From Paramacrobiotus metropolitanus (Eukaryota; Tardigrada; Eutardigrada; Parachela; Macrobiotidae), in contig NW_026570238.1 in assembly GCF_019649055.1 (NCBI RefSeq), positions 1,488,001-1,552,000 on the forward strand: a stretch of DNA of 64,000 nt, in the 5' to 3' direction. Below the pieces are notes generated by a model. It ran no database searches and was not told the origin of the DNA. It worked only from the letters and a program-made list of their open reading frames with translations. Every line of letters starts with the position of its first letter. Within the stretch, counting starts at the first letter, position 1. Shown here piece after piece: positions 11,680-25,528 of this stretch. Both the position numbers and the translations under genes were made by a program.

Positions 11680-13500
11680 ATGGCGCAATCGACGGACAGC
11701 TTTCGAGAGCGTATGAAGGACATATTTTTCCATAAAGATGAACTGGAAAATCATTTCCAGAATGCCCTGAACATGGCGGCCTCCAAGGAGGACTTGGTCA
11801 AGCTGAACGTCACAGTGGTATGCTGAGGTTCTTTTCGCAACTTCGTTGCTAATTGAAAGTTATTAATTATTATTCATAGTACATCAGCTTTTTGCATGAT
11901 GTTCATTACTTATTTTTGTTTGTAGTCAAAATTGGAGAGACTGCTTAACAGTGTGAAAGGGGACATAGACAAACGGTGAGTGGAAGCAGAGCAAGCTGTG
12001 TTTTGACGGGATAATTATTTTCTTTTACGTTTATCAGGATGGCTGGTTCGCAACAAAATGGCACTGCTGCAAATGCAGCTACCGGAGCTGCCAGCGTGCA
12101 GCCTACTGAGCAGGATAAACAGGCGAAGGCTCAGCCGAAGGTTGTTGCTCAGGTTCCATCAGCGAAGCCTTCGACATCCATGGGCGCCGTTGAACGAGCA
12201 AAGGAAGCGCAGGCGACAAGAGTTTTCAGCAATTCCGCTGCTCATTCGGATAATGGTTGGAGTACTTTCCGCAAAAATCCAAATATTCCGGATACTCAGT
12301 ACGTTTAATACCGTGTCTGGACGACTAACTTTACGTCTATCGTAGCGCTATTATGGTAGCGAAGATAATTAATGACTTATTACTTGATTAATATTGATAA
12401 ATTGTCCAGGCACATACAGGATTGCTGCGAATGCTTGGGCAATTTTGCGATCTTGTTGAATGAAAAATTCAAAATTTTGGTGAGTATTTTTTATTAACAA
12501 AATTACCTTTTCTAGGCGAATTTATGTGCAGAAAGTTAGCTTGAACAGTACGGAGGAATCATTGTACAAGTACTTTTCCGAGTATGGCAGAGTTTTGGAT
12601 GTGAAGCTGTTTATTTATCCGGATGCAAGAGCAAACTCAGCAGCAGTTGGCTTCGACAACCCATTAGTTGTGCAGAAGATTCTGACCCAAAAGTTGGTTA
12701 TTGATGGGTTCGAAACCTACGCCAGACCGTATTTTGTAAGTCCTTAGCTTTTGTTATCCTGCGGAAAATTTATTTTTGCACATTATTATACAGTCTAAAG
12801 AAGGAACTCCTAGGATGAAGACTATGATTCAGTTGAAGCAAAAGCGATATCAAATTTTCTGCGGAGGAATACCCGTGAGAGCAGCAGCGGATGATATAAA
12901 ACGGGCGTTAGAGAATTTCTGTATGTATGGAACGATCCGTGATGTAAGAATGGTATATCCTCGTGGAGCTAAGGATAGAACTGTGCACCGTGGATTTGCG
13001 TTTATCGATGTGGAAAACGATGAGGATGCGAAGTGGTTCATTTCCCAGGCGCAGCCAGTGTATATATTGGGCAAAGAGGTGAAGTGCTATGAATCAAAGT
13101 TAAAAGCCATGTTGGTTTTGGTTAGTTGTTTGAAGACTGTGAACAAGGAATGTGCGCATAGGTGGACTGTAAGCCAAATACCCGCCCATTACCGGAAGAT
13201 GATGATGCTTCCCTGTCCGGATCTATGGCCGACTTAACTGGATTAGAAGAGCTTAAAGATCTGAAGGCACCAGATAGTGCAAGGAAATCTCCTGTGAGTG
13301 AACCTTTGAAATCGGATAAAGCGAGTGGATCAGCTAACATGAAGACCGTGGCATGCATAGTCTGCAAGAAGAATCCACAGAATTGTGTGCTGTTGTGGTG
13401 TGGTCATACGGAGACGTGTATAGACTGTGGAGAAAAACTGAAGAACTGCCCTAGATTAGGATGTGGAGAGCCCGTGCAAAAGTGCACCAAATTGGAATAG
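11680..13500 (+). CDS. Tandem RRM protein with C-terminal RING finger
   Basis: Exons 11680-11817, 11926-11975, 12038-12298, 12516-12735, 12794-13120 and 13162-13500 join in frame to about 444 residues. The N-terminus is a charged, probably helical region of about 60 residues, then an Ala/Gln-rich linker. RRM1 starts RIYVQKVSLN and RRM2 has RNP2 IFCGGIPV and RNP1 RGFAFIDVE. The last exon ends in a C3HC4-like RING: CIVC, CGHTETC, CIDC, then CPRLGC, with two extra residues in the last cysteine pair compared with the usual CPxC. RRMs bind single-stranded RNA, and RINGs of this kind usually recruit E2 ubiquitin enzymes, so an RNA-directed E3 ligase is the natural inference. I do not recognise an orthologue. 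The last intron is only 41 bases. Confidence 0.8.
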
Positions 13501-14383
13501 ATTTGGGTCTATTGGACAGTGGCTGCGAACATTAGCTACTTGTTTTGTGGGACACAATTATTATATATGGCTTGTGGAAGAATACTTGAATTGGAACATG
13601 TGGTTGAAGAAGGATGATGCGTCCATCAAACAAATATACCGGAATACTATATAGTGAAGTATAAACGAGGAATTTTAGTTAGAATTGGATAGTCACTGAG
13701 CTGGACCTTTTCTATCATAGTTACGAGTATGTGTGCCAGTTCCGTGCGAGCTCTATTGATATGATTTACCGTTATTACCATACTTGATGCAAAATCTCAT
13801 AGCGTTTGCTTCTGTTGTTTTGTCGATTCTGTTGGTGTGCGACGATGCATTCGATCGATCTGGTTTGATAGTCGCCTCATTTCAGTTCATAATTGAACGT
13901 CCAGGTTTCACAACCTGTTTTGAGTCGTTTTCAAACTTAATCCAGGAAGATAATTTTGCAAGCTCGGACAACTGTAATTCATGTGCACGGTACTCACCTG
14001 GCTCTGTCATTTAAGTACGTGAGTTGATTAACTGATGTCTTGCTTGATTTATTTCTTGCTTACGTAGCTGAGTGGATGCCCCTCAAATCATTGCTTTTTT
14101 CGACAGTTTTGCTTCGGATGAATACTGCATTGTATTTGTTACTTGTCATTTGTCCCCTACAAATGCGCTTTGATATGCTAGTTCCGTGAGACCTTTCATA
14201 CAAGAGAATAATTCAATAAAATTCGCTTTGTGAAGAGAGACGATGAACTATTAAAGTTTTGTGTCGCTTCCATATAATTTTATGACTTCCAAAATATGAA
14301 TGAAAAAGACGGTGAAACTTCTGTACCAGACCTCCTCAGTCATTAATATTTTTTTCCTTAATTAAGTGTCCTGTGTACGGGTA
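13501..14383. other. Convergent 3' intergenic region
   Basis: This separates the 3' ends of the RRM-RING gene and the synthetase gene. A 76-codon plus-strand frame at 13784-14014 begins with a signal-peptide-like stretch (IAFASVVLSILLVCDDAF) and contains three cysteines later, but lacks supporting splice sites or homology. An AATAAA lies at 14215-14220. Confidence 0.4.
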
Positions 14384-16832
<2,449 letters not shown>

Positions 16833-19610
16833 ATGGCACGAGCTCGAAGCACTCGAGCCCAGCCGCGTCCAGACGCTCCGATTAAGTGCGTTCGAGTTCC
16901 TGCGGTGCAGAATGCCGCTAAGCCCCGAGCAGTTCTTCATGACTGGTATTTGAAAAAGCACACTGCTGCCTCTGTAGTCCAGTTAGTGGGAAGTTTTGAC
17001 GGACAGAATATCAGCATCCATTCCTTCACTGAACAGGTAAGCGTAAGATTTGCTGCATTTGCATTTCATATTAATTATGATATAGTAATTATCAGAATGA
17101 TAATTATTATGATGATTATCAGTCATTACGACGTTATCATTTATGTATAACTATAATACTGTATTCGCTGTAAGTAATAGTAAGTTCTTCAGTTTCACTT
17201 TTACGTAAGTGCTACTGCTGACCACCAAAAGCATTAATTGTTAACCAGTTAACCTTGTGATTTTTTGACTGACAGCTTGAAGCTTTGATTAACGAAGAAA
17301 CATTCAACTCAATCAAAATTATGCAGTACTCATACGCATAAGTGAAGTGTTTTTTAGTAATAATTAGGAATTATTTTAATTCCATCACGGCCGTAAAGAC
17401 ACCTGAATTTTGCTTCAGACACCACAAACTCGTTTATCTTATGCGTTTTTGCAGAAGTTCACGACTTCCGTCATTATCACCCGTGTTAGTGAAACGTTGG
17501 TCACTACCATTACTGGGTCCGCTTACGAGTTGCGCGGGAAAATCAACGCTGAAGCAATGCGGGCGAATGGATTCTCCGTTCAAGTCATCCGAGCTTTCGA
17601 AAACGGATTTCCATCTAACTGGGAAGATGTTATCCGACAGGATTTTGCCAAGACTAGGTCGGCCAAGAAGTTTGACTTTGGACAGGTATATAGTAATACT
17701 ATTTAAGTCGAGAAGCTTATATAGCACTGGTTCGTCCATCGGTGTGCGTCGGCTAAAAGCAATTCGTCGTTAAAGATTTACGAAATCTGGTTTCTTCAGA
17801 AAATCGACTTACTGGGCTCAGCGGCGAAGAAACATGCCCCGAAAAGGGAACTGGAGAGTTCATTTCAACCAGTTGCGACTGCTTCCGGTCGTCCCGTCAC
17901 CAAGCAGATTACCACAAAGAATCCGGGTAATCATTTATCCAATTCCAGCTCTCATCAATCTTGTACTGTAATGATCATCTTGAATGCGTTTTTAGCCGTG
18001 CGTAACACACCCTTCTCGGAGCGCCTACGTCCTCGCCCGCAAATCCCAGTCGTCAGCAATAAGGGAGTAATGACAAAAGTTGTTGTGCAAAAAGTTCCTG
18101 CTCAGAAAGGTATGGACACTGGCTTCGGATCGCGCGAATTTCTTCATTCTGTACTCGTACAGCAGCATTTACGGTGCAATTGTACCATACAAATGTTGCA
18201 CCGTACACAGGATTTTGCTTCGAATTGTTGTTGTTCTATACAGCGGTTGAGCGAAAGCCGACTGGGAAGCTCGCTGCGAAGTTTAGGAATGGTTTCGAAA
18301 AAGACCGAACAGTCATCGGAACAACAAATTGCTCTCATAAGTAAGGATCATATTGTGCTCTAGCGATAGATTTGTTGTTCGGTTTTCTATAATTCATATA
18401 TTTTGCTCTGTTGTTTGTTTGGTATCTGCTTCTTTGTACAGTACCACAGTTTCATATGTATATTTCAAATAGGTCATTATTTTGATATTGAGTACACAGT
18501 ACGCCGCACTCTTACTGGTTAGCAGTCATCATAGGATTAATATTGATATCGTACGAGTACTGTAGTCTGTATTTACTCGTTTATAGCAGGCGTTTTGTGG
18601 GTAACATTTTCGTATTTTTTGAGAATGTTTATGTTAAAGCTGCCTTTTTTCCACCAGAAATGCCGACATTGGACAGCTTACGACAGGCTGCATCTGGCTC
18701 TGATTCTGGGAATAAGCCGCACAGTGGTATCTAATTTACTTTTTATGCATCAATTACCTTAATGTCAAGTAATGCAAAAATATCTTATCATTCATAATTG
18801 GTAATGTTATTATCAGATTTAAACCACCTGCTTTTTTGTTTCTGACTCTTTTACAGATATATTTCTTATAAATTGTCGACCTAATCACGGGTCACGGATG
18901 GTGGGGTTATTTAATCGGGAGTATTGTTGAATAGGAAGCTTGGGGCCGGTTGAAGCCATGAACAAAGCCTTGGGAAGGAATTCTGTCATTAAACAAACTG
19001 AGTCACGCACTTTCGGGTGGGCCAAGCGGACTAAAGTGCCGATTGGAAAAGGTGGAAAAGGTATGTTTAGGTGGCAGCTATTAACGATGATTTCAGGTGT
19101 TACAGATTTTTTTTTGTTGATGCGAAAGGAAAAGACGTCAAGCGGCTGAATGGTGCCAAAGGAGTCGTTCTTAAAAAAGTGATAGAGAAACGCACCGTCA
19201 ACTGGTACAACAATGCGGTGGCTCAGACAGTTCGAGCCAAGTCGGAGGATGAGGTGCACAATCCTCTCTTCCCGGACAACGTGGAAGAGTCAAGCGCTGC
19301 ATTGCCTGTCGCTCAATGGCCCGAAGGTTTAGAAGGAGGGACCGCTTTCCGCGCCGTAATTTATAACGATTCAACGAAGACGTTTCGGATGTCGATGGCG
19401 GTTAGTCAGGTCGGTCAACAAGTGGCTGCTCTGCCATCAAATGCGCAAAAAGCCAGCGAGCGCCAGAACTTTTCGTCATTCTTGTACAATGAAAAGCAAC
19501 CTGATCGTGTCAAACGTCCGCTTGAAGAGCAGTGCCAGGATCGCGGTTTGAAGAGTGCTCGCAATGTGTTTGACGCTTTGCCGCAATTGCCGGAATCGGA
19601 TGAGTGTTAA
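16833..19610 (+). CDS. SANTA-domain centromere protein, KNL2/M18BP1-like
   Basis: KNL2/M18BP1 directs loading of the centromeric histone CENP-A. Likely exons are 16833-17036, 17455-17685, 17800-17926, 17996-18109, 18244-18340, 18658-18726, 18935-19060 and 19129-19610. The SANTA domain spans the first two exons: it opens LHDWYLKKH, continues TTITGSAYELRGKI and closes FENGFPSNWEDVI, the pattern that defines the family. The last exon contains a stretch around VNWYNNAVAQTVRAKSEDEV that resembles the third helix of a SANT/Myb domain, the usual partner of SANTA. The exon 4/5 boundary is uncertain: splicing at the obvious sites (18110-18243) shifts frame, whereas the frame stays open straight through 17996-18340 and then fits exon 6. 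Expected length is about 450-500 residues. Confidence 0.75.
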
Positions 19611-20631
19611 AAATTTGTCAGATGCGGAATTCTCAAATACAAAATCTCGTCTCAACTAACGATTCGGTTAAATAGAGTTGATAAAATTGGAATATCGCTT
19701 ATTTTACACCCGTTACATTCGCTTTATATTATTTTAAATTTGTTCATGCTGTGCACAGACAATGTTTTCTGTTTTTTCAATGATGCGCTGATTTGTATTT
19801 TGGATTCCTGGAATTTTATGTCCACTGATCGTTTTGCGCGGTACTGTTTTTTCGTAAACACATCTGGTTTTCTTATGTGCCAGGAGAGTGATTGGAGCTG
19901 GATTAATAAATACGCTCTTAAAAGTTGTTAAAAGATATTGAAACCCCGATCGTCCATAAAAATTAGCTCTATGGGTTCCGACTGGATCGATTCTTGGGAA
20001 ACTTCGGCAAATGTACAACATGAGACGGTTGTTCTAATTTGTCCGATTCCGAGTTTCTTCAGCGGCATTTAAATTATTTAGCATTACAACAAAGAACTAT
20101 TACATCTACTGGTATTTGGTAAAATAGAGAAATACAACATCAACGGGTAAGTATACCAACAACAACAAGTACTTCATTCTTTTTTTTGCTACTTCATTCT
20201 TTTTTAGGCCCCCTTGTGATGTGCAGGTCGGCTTGCCCTTTTTGCGGCGCCAAAATGTTGCCTTGTTGTCAGTTACGTAGCACTTTGTTTGATTGTTCTC
20301 GTGAAATTGTGAACTACATGTATTGACGATCTTCAATTGTACCAACCACAGGACAATAAAGGCTGAGACACAAGTATGTTATTATGCTAAAGTTCCTTTA
20401 ACGAGACAAACCAACTAAAATTTGATTGACTAAATTAATCTGAATTCTATAAATTACACGAGAAAATAAATAAACGATGATTCGCAAAAATATTCGATAT
20501 GACCGATGCTCGTTTGCTTAAATTGCTACCCGTAGGCACATGGATGATGCCATCATGATGGATGGATTGCATTTGCCGATACACTACTTACTACACAGTC
20601 ATAATATCAGTGCTATGACTATACTCGTGCA
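19611..20631. other. Intergenic stretch after the SANTA gene
   Basis: No supported gene. Short frames on both strands (for example 19734-20021 and 20106-20345) show no domain. The left end should contain the 3' untranslated region of the preceding gene. Confidence 0.45.
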
Positions 20632-21359
20632 ATCCTTTATAATAAAAGATTAAGAGGGGGCGTGATCAGTGTGTCTGTCAAATCCCCCAGAATCGCAGAG
20701 TGGATCAATATTCAACATTTACGGATCATTCGATAGCGCTGATTTCGTAGATGAGCCCGCAACTTTCGGATTTCAAAAAACAAACATCGTTTGAGAGAAA
20801 ACTGTAAAAAACCCTATCATACAAAGTCTACGGAACCCCAACACAACCAATCAGCGAAGACTTAAAGTAACTGCCTTGCTGCAGAGCTTGCGCGGGTTAT
20901 ATCGTGAAACAAAATTCGAAAAATTTTGTTTGTTTTGATGTATTTGGTCTGCAATGGCTTTAAGAAACATTATATTAACAGCGGTGGGTTTAAGGATCCT
21001 TTATAATAAAAGATTAAGAGGGGGCGTGATCAGTGTGTCTGTCAAATCCCCCAGAATCGCAGAGTGGATCAATATTCAACATTTACGGATCATTCGATAG
21101 CGCTGATTTCGTAGATGAGCCCGCAACTTTCGGATTTCAAAAAACAAACATCGTTTGAGAGAAAACTGTAAAAAACCCTATCATACAAAGTCTACGGAAC
21201 CCCAACACAACCAATCAGCGAAGACTTAAAGTAACTGCCTTGCTGCAGAGCTTGCGCGGGTTATATCGTGAAACAAAATTCGAAAAATTTTGTTTGTTTT
21301 GATGTATTTGGTCTGCAATGGCTTTAAGAAACATTATATTAACAGCGGTGGGTTTAAGG
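20632..21359. repeat. Perfect 364-bp tandem duplication
   Basis: Bases 20632-20995 are followed immediately by a copy at 20996-21359. I compared them line by line and found no difference. The unit begins ATCCTTTATAATAAAAGATT and ends GGTGGGTTTAAGG. It has no coding frame of note. Perfect identity means a very recent duplication, active homogenisation, or an assembly artefact. Confidence 0.9.
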
Positions 21360-21867
21360 ATAATAAAAATTTAGGCACAAGAAAGATTTAAGTTATTTTG
21401 ACAACCGAACGCACAAACGACCCAGGGAACTTAGGGAAGTGTCCCAAGTGAGAGCTGCATGCGTCGCGAATCTTGCTGGCAGCCTGGCAGTACCAATTAT
21501 CAAGTAGCTGCGGGATGACGGTGGCTGCTTGATACTTAGGTAAAAGGCAGTGTTTTGCGGTAGTTTTAACCTAATCATTTCTCTGTTGACACTGTTTCTT
21601 TAGTTTCGTATTATACCGATGAAAGACGGTATTTTTAAAATTAGTAATGAAAAACGGATATTTACAGAAGGCGAAACGGAGCTGCTGCGCGAGCGGAGCT
21701 CGCTAAGCAGGAGGAGCAGCAATCAAGTGAGACATCGTTTGGCAGTTTTTTTCTTACAGTTTATCAGCCAGCTCTGCAAGACTGCAACAATTGAACCTTT
21801 TATAGTTAGTTAAGTATTAAGTAGTTAGTTGGTGTGGGATTGCCACTTGCCGCTGGAAAAAAATCAC

Positions 21868-22330
21868 TTACCGTAATTATCGAATTTGCACCCCTGGGGT
21901 GCAAAAGTTCAAACGTCCTGGAGTAGGGGATCTTATTTCGGAGAGGAGGCGTTATTTCTGGGGTGGTACTATTTTTCAAACGGTATTTTTCAGAAGTGGA
22001 CGTTTATTTTCAAACAACTGCGCATTCTGTTCCATTGAAAATGAACGCAGTAGATACCGGTGTTTGCAGTTTCAGAACCTTACGAGCAGCATTCTGAAGC
22101 ATAGCACCGAATTATTTTTGTGACCGTTTACTGTTTATTAATTACATCATAGCAGTTATTATGAAGCAATTGGCCTTATATCTATCATTTCGTGGCGCTT
22201 AACATTTAATAACACCCCATGGGAGGCAGATTCGGGAGGAGCTATTTTTCAAACGGGTTATGGGAGGGGCTTACTTATTACGGATAGTGCCTTATTATGC
22301 GGGGAGGTGCAAATTCGATAATTACGGTAA
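21868..22330. mobile_element. MITE with 22-bp terminal inverted repeats, Tc1/mariner-like
   Basis: The left end at 21871-21892 (CCGTAATTATCG...) is the exact reverse complement of 22306-22327, and both ends are flanked by TA, the target duplication typical of the Tc1/mariner/pogo group. Including the flanks the match extends over 25 bases. The interior (about 415 bases) has repeated TTTTTCAAACGG motifs and a perfect inner palindrome at 21888-21902, but no transposase. It is therefore a non-autonomous element that would need a transposase from elsewhere. Confidence 0.8.
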
Positions 22331-22926
22331 TTCGGTAATAACTTAGTTTTTGTCAGCGAAGTTAACTGTATTAGCAAATGCGCTAATTTTTATTTTAACT
22401 GCATTTATCATCAGGCAGCAGTCGATTTCCTCTGCGCACTTTGCGCGGTGTCAGCCATACTACCGTAGAAGTATAGGTAATTTTACCAGTACACTTGCAA
22501 GTTGCAACACATAATCGAATTTAAAATATAGAATTTGTAATTATGATCCGTATTCTTCCTATTAGTACAGTATCTCAATCATAATTTGAGTCTTAGAGCA
22601 GCCTGTATATAACGTAAATTATTTGTAGCTGATTTGTTCCGCGCAGTTTGCGCGGGGTCTACTAGTAATATTATAAGGATCATGAGGTTCTACAGATCTG
22701 TCGTCGATTTACTTACATACGTAGTACGTACCTACTTCGTCAGAAGTATTTTTAAACTTTGTCTTTATCGTCGAACAGGTGACCAGAAAGTGGGATGAAT
22801 TTATTAAACTAAGCCGTTTTATACTCATGATATATCTCATCCATACAATATACAAAGTACATCTGTGTGCTTTTGATTTTCCGATTCTCATTTGTCACTT
22901 GTGTTCGGCAAACAGTTTGCCGCAAA

Positions 22927-24420
22927 CTCCTGACCAGACCTGGGCAGTTATAACTTAACTCATAACTTAACGCGAGTAATTTTCGAGTTATCGAGTTATA
23001 ACGTAACTCTGAAGCGTAACTCGCTAGAAAGAAAACTTAACTCTAACGTAACTCGAAAACAATTTAACGCAACGTAACTGTAGCGTAACTCTGTCGTTTC
23101 AAGTTACTAATAAAATCATTAGCTCAAAAGTATAGAAAATACGAGTATTAAAATGGAAATTATTTTCGACTTGGGTTGCACTGACTTTCGGTACTTCTAC
23201 TAGCAGGCACAAATAAAACAGTTCCAGCTGTTGTAGTACACGACGACCGCCATAGGCACTGGCCACCATGGTTTTTTATCGGTTTTATACTGACGTCTGT
23301 GCGATGTGCATTAATCGAATATTAGCGGCGTCCGCCAGTACACTGCATTCCAGTCGAGTCTTTCGGCTACGAAAAATATGTGTGTCAACTGTGCTGCGGA
23401 CTAGGTAGCCCCTGCAGGTTCGGTATTTTTCGAAAGCCGTTTTGTTTTGTAACTTTCGTTCAACCGTTTTGTAACTTTGTAACTTGTAACTTTCGTTTTG
23501 TAACTTTCGTTTTGTAAAACTTTCGTTTTGTAAAAACGTTTTGTAACTTTCGTTTTGTAAAAACGTTTTGTAACTTTCGTTTTGTAAAAACGTTTTGTAA
23601 CTTTCGTTCAACCTGTGCAGGCTATAGCATAAAAAAAAAGCAAAACAAAATCTTGAAGAGAGCAGAAAGTTTCCAAGTAAAAAGATTTCGAAGGAACGAG
23701 ATCTCAGATATTAATTGCTTTTCATAAACTGATTGCGCTTAGCATACAAGCTTATGGCAAACTGCCCCATAGAGGAGTATGCCAAACAGAAAAAGCGTAA
23801 TATCTCGTTTCTCCTTAAACTTTTATTTACAAACTTTCGATTTTCCACAATGAAGAACTTTTCTGCACTTTTTAGCTATAGTGTGAACAGACTGAATGTG
23901 ACTGAAGACTTTCTAGAGGGACGTATCACATACGTTTCAGTGCTATTTAAATAATGTAATACAGTAAACAACTTTCGGTTAAATATGCAAACAGTGAAGC
24001 GAAAAGCAATATTTTCAAATCTGACGCAGCACCCGTGGGTGAAATGCACTAACGAGAACTTCTTCATATCACCCGAGCGTGCATTTGCTTCTCAGTTCGC
24101 ACACTCACTTTAAAAAATACTAAAGAGCTTTCCTGGCATGTAGAGGGGCATATGCTGTACGGATGGGAATTTTAAGAATCAGCTATTTTGCAGAATTAAT
24201 TACGATCTGTGTTGCAAATCTGATAATAGTAATACCGGTAAGAGATTACTTGAAAATTATTGACAAAGTAAAGATTTTTTATTGTAGCGTAACTCGCGTT
24301 ATAACTCATAACTCCAGTTAATTTGAATAGCGTAACTCGTAGCGTAACTCGCGCGCTGCAGTTAACTCGCAACTCTAACTATGGGTCAAATTTCCATAAC
24401 TGCCCAGGTCTGCTCCTGAC
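22927..24420. mobile_element. Non-autonomous hAT transposon, 1478 bp, with target duplication
   Basis: The element runs from 22935 to 24412. Its 17-base terminal inverted repeats, CAGACCTGGGCAGTTAT at 22935-22951 and the reverse complement at 24396-24412, are perfect. The flanking 8-base sequence CTCCTGAC occurs at 22927-22934 and again at 24413-24420. An 8-base target duplication and ends starting CAG with a TGGGC core are hallmarks of the hAT superfamily. Subterminal regions are packed with GTAACTCG-like motifs, typical transposase-binding repeats of this group. No hAT transposase frame or BED finger is present, so the copy is non-autonomous. It sits 138 bases upstream of the BOLA1 start codon. 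Confidence 0.92.
23443..23611. repeat. 27-bp minisatellite inside the hAT element
   Basis: The sequence repeats a 27-base unit (CGTTTTGTAACTTT followed by CGTTTTGTAAAAA) about three times perfectly, with degenerate half-units to the left. Because 27 is a multiple of three, the minus strand is open and reads a 9-residue repeat ESYKTFLQN; this frame is most likely a by-product of the repeat rather than a gene. Confidence 0.85.
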
Positions 24421-24550
24421 GATATTTAACGACGCAGACTTGTATAAGTAATATCACACTTCGTAGACTGACGACATCACACAACTATCTAATTCCCACG
24501 ATTATCTTCTGTCTGCTCGTGTAAATTGCTGAACATTTGCAGATATTTTC

Positions 24551-24991
24551 ATGGTGTTCGCCTGCATTGCCCGTCCTGTATTGGGTTCGCTGGGTCGGAT
24601 TTCTCTCTCTAATTTGAGAATAAGTAGAATGTGTTCGCTAGCGGATACCAGTGGTGTGAACGTGGAGGAACTGTTGACTACGAAACTCCGGAGCCAGTTA
24701 TCTCCAGAATTCCTGCAAGTGATCAACGAGAGCTACATGCATAATGTGCCAAAAGGCGCTCAAAGCCATTTCAAAGTGATTGTGGTATCCGATCAGTTCA
24801 AAGGCCAGTCGCTTATCAATCGGCACAGATCCGTGCAAGATATTCTCAAAGAGGAAATCGCCAACTACATCCATGCCATCACCATAACTGCGAAAACGCC
24901 GGAAGAATGGGCTAAAACGGATGCGGCGACGCTGAAGAGCCCACCTTGCTTGGGAGGAATGAAAAGTGAAATGAAAAACTCTGGGAACTAG
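24551..24991 (+). CDS. BOLA1: BolA-like protein 1
   Basis: BOLA1 works with glutaredoxin 5 in mitochondrial iron-sulfur cluster and thiol redox handling. The single coding exon gives 146 residues. The core from NESYMHNVPKGAQSHFKVIV through RHRSVQDILKEEI follows the BolA fold, and the C-terminal SPPCLGG motif matches animal BOLA1 specifically, not BOLA2 or BOLA3. The first 30 residues are basic and hydrophobic with no acids until the core, consistent with import into mitochondria. An AG acceptor just before the ATG (24540) suggests an upstream untranslated exon. The hAT transposon lies directly upstream. Confidence 0.92.
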   Translation: MVFACIARPVLGSLGRISLSNLRISRMCSLADTSGVNVEELLTTKLRSQLSPEFLQVINESYMHNVPKGAQSHFKVIVVSDQFKGQSLINRHRSVQDILKEEIANYIHAITITAKTPEEWAKTDAATLKSPPCLGGMKSEMKNSGN

Positions 24992-25528
24992 TTTGTTTCG
25001 GGAGCTGTTCAGTTTTCGAGGTTGTTTGGAGCACCGCGTAATTACCCGATAATCGTGATTCAAGCAACTCGGACATTGGATTGTTTTGATGACAGTACTT
25101 TTATTACGTCTACTCGCACTTATCCGTTTTTTACTTATTTAAGTTGCGGCTAAATTGTAGATCCATTTACGCCACGACGCGTTCATTATCAGCAATTAGT
25201 AATTACGAATTCGCAATCTCCGATCATTCAATAAAATCGTTATGGAGATGGATTGCAGTTTGCTTGCTATTCATTCAGATATAGAATTTCACTTCACATA
25301 CAATCAGCAAAAACAAAATAAAATATACAAATCAAGGAAATAAAATTTGGAAAAATATATTAACAGTAGATCGTCAAGATTGGTCTGTCCGAGTACAAAT
25401 CACATTTGTAGGCACTTAAACATCAAAAGTAAAAAACGAGGCAATAAACCAGCATGTTGACAAAGAATCGATCACAAAAGTATTTGAGCGAAAATTTCAA
25501 AATAAATAAAAACTCTTCAAAACCAGTG
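24992..25528. other. Tail-to-tail region between BOLA1 and ZFYVE26
   Basis: Shared 3' region of two convergent genes. AATAAA at 25230-25235 is the probable BOLA1 polyadenylation signal. The A-rich stretch at 25310-25350 and 25495-25515 contains further AATAAA-like words. No gene is seen. Confidence 0.5.

Noticed and set aside
13784-14014. 76-codon frame with a signal-peptide-like start
   Set aside because: Lies in a 3' intergenic region with no homology, no promoter and no polyadenylation site close by; hydrophobic starts arise easily in A/T-rich DNA.
23285-23611. Minus-strand frame encoding ESYKTFLQN repeats
   Set aside because: It is the translation of a 27-base minisatellite inside the hAT element; period divisible by three explains the open frame.
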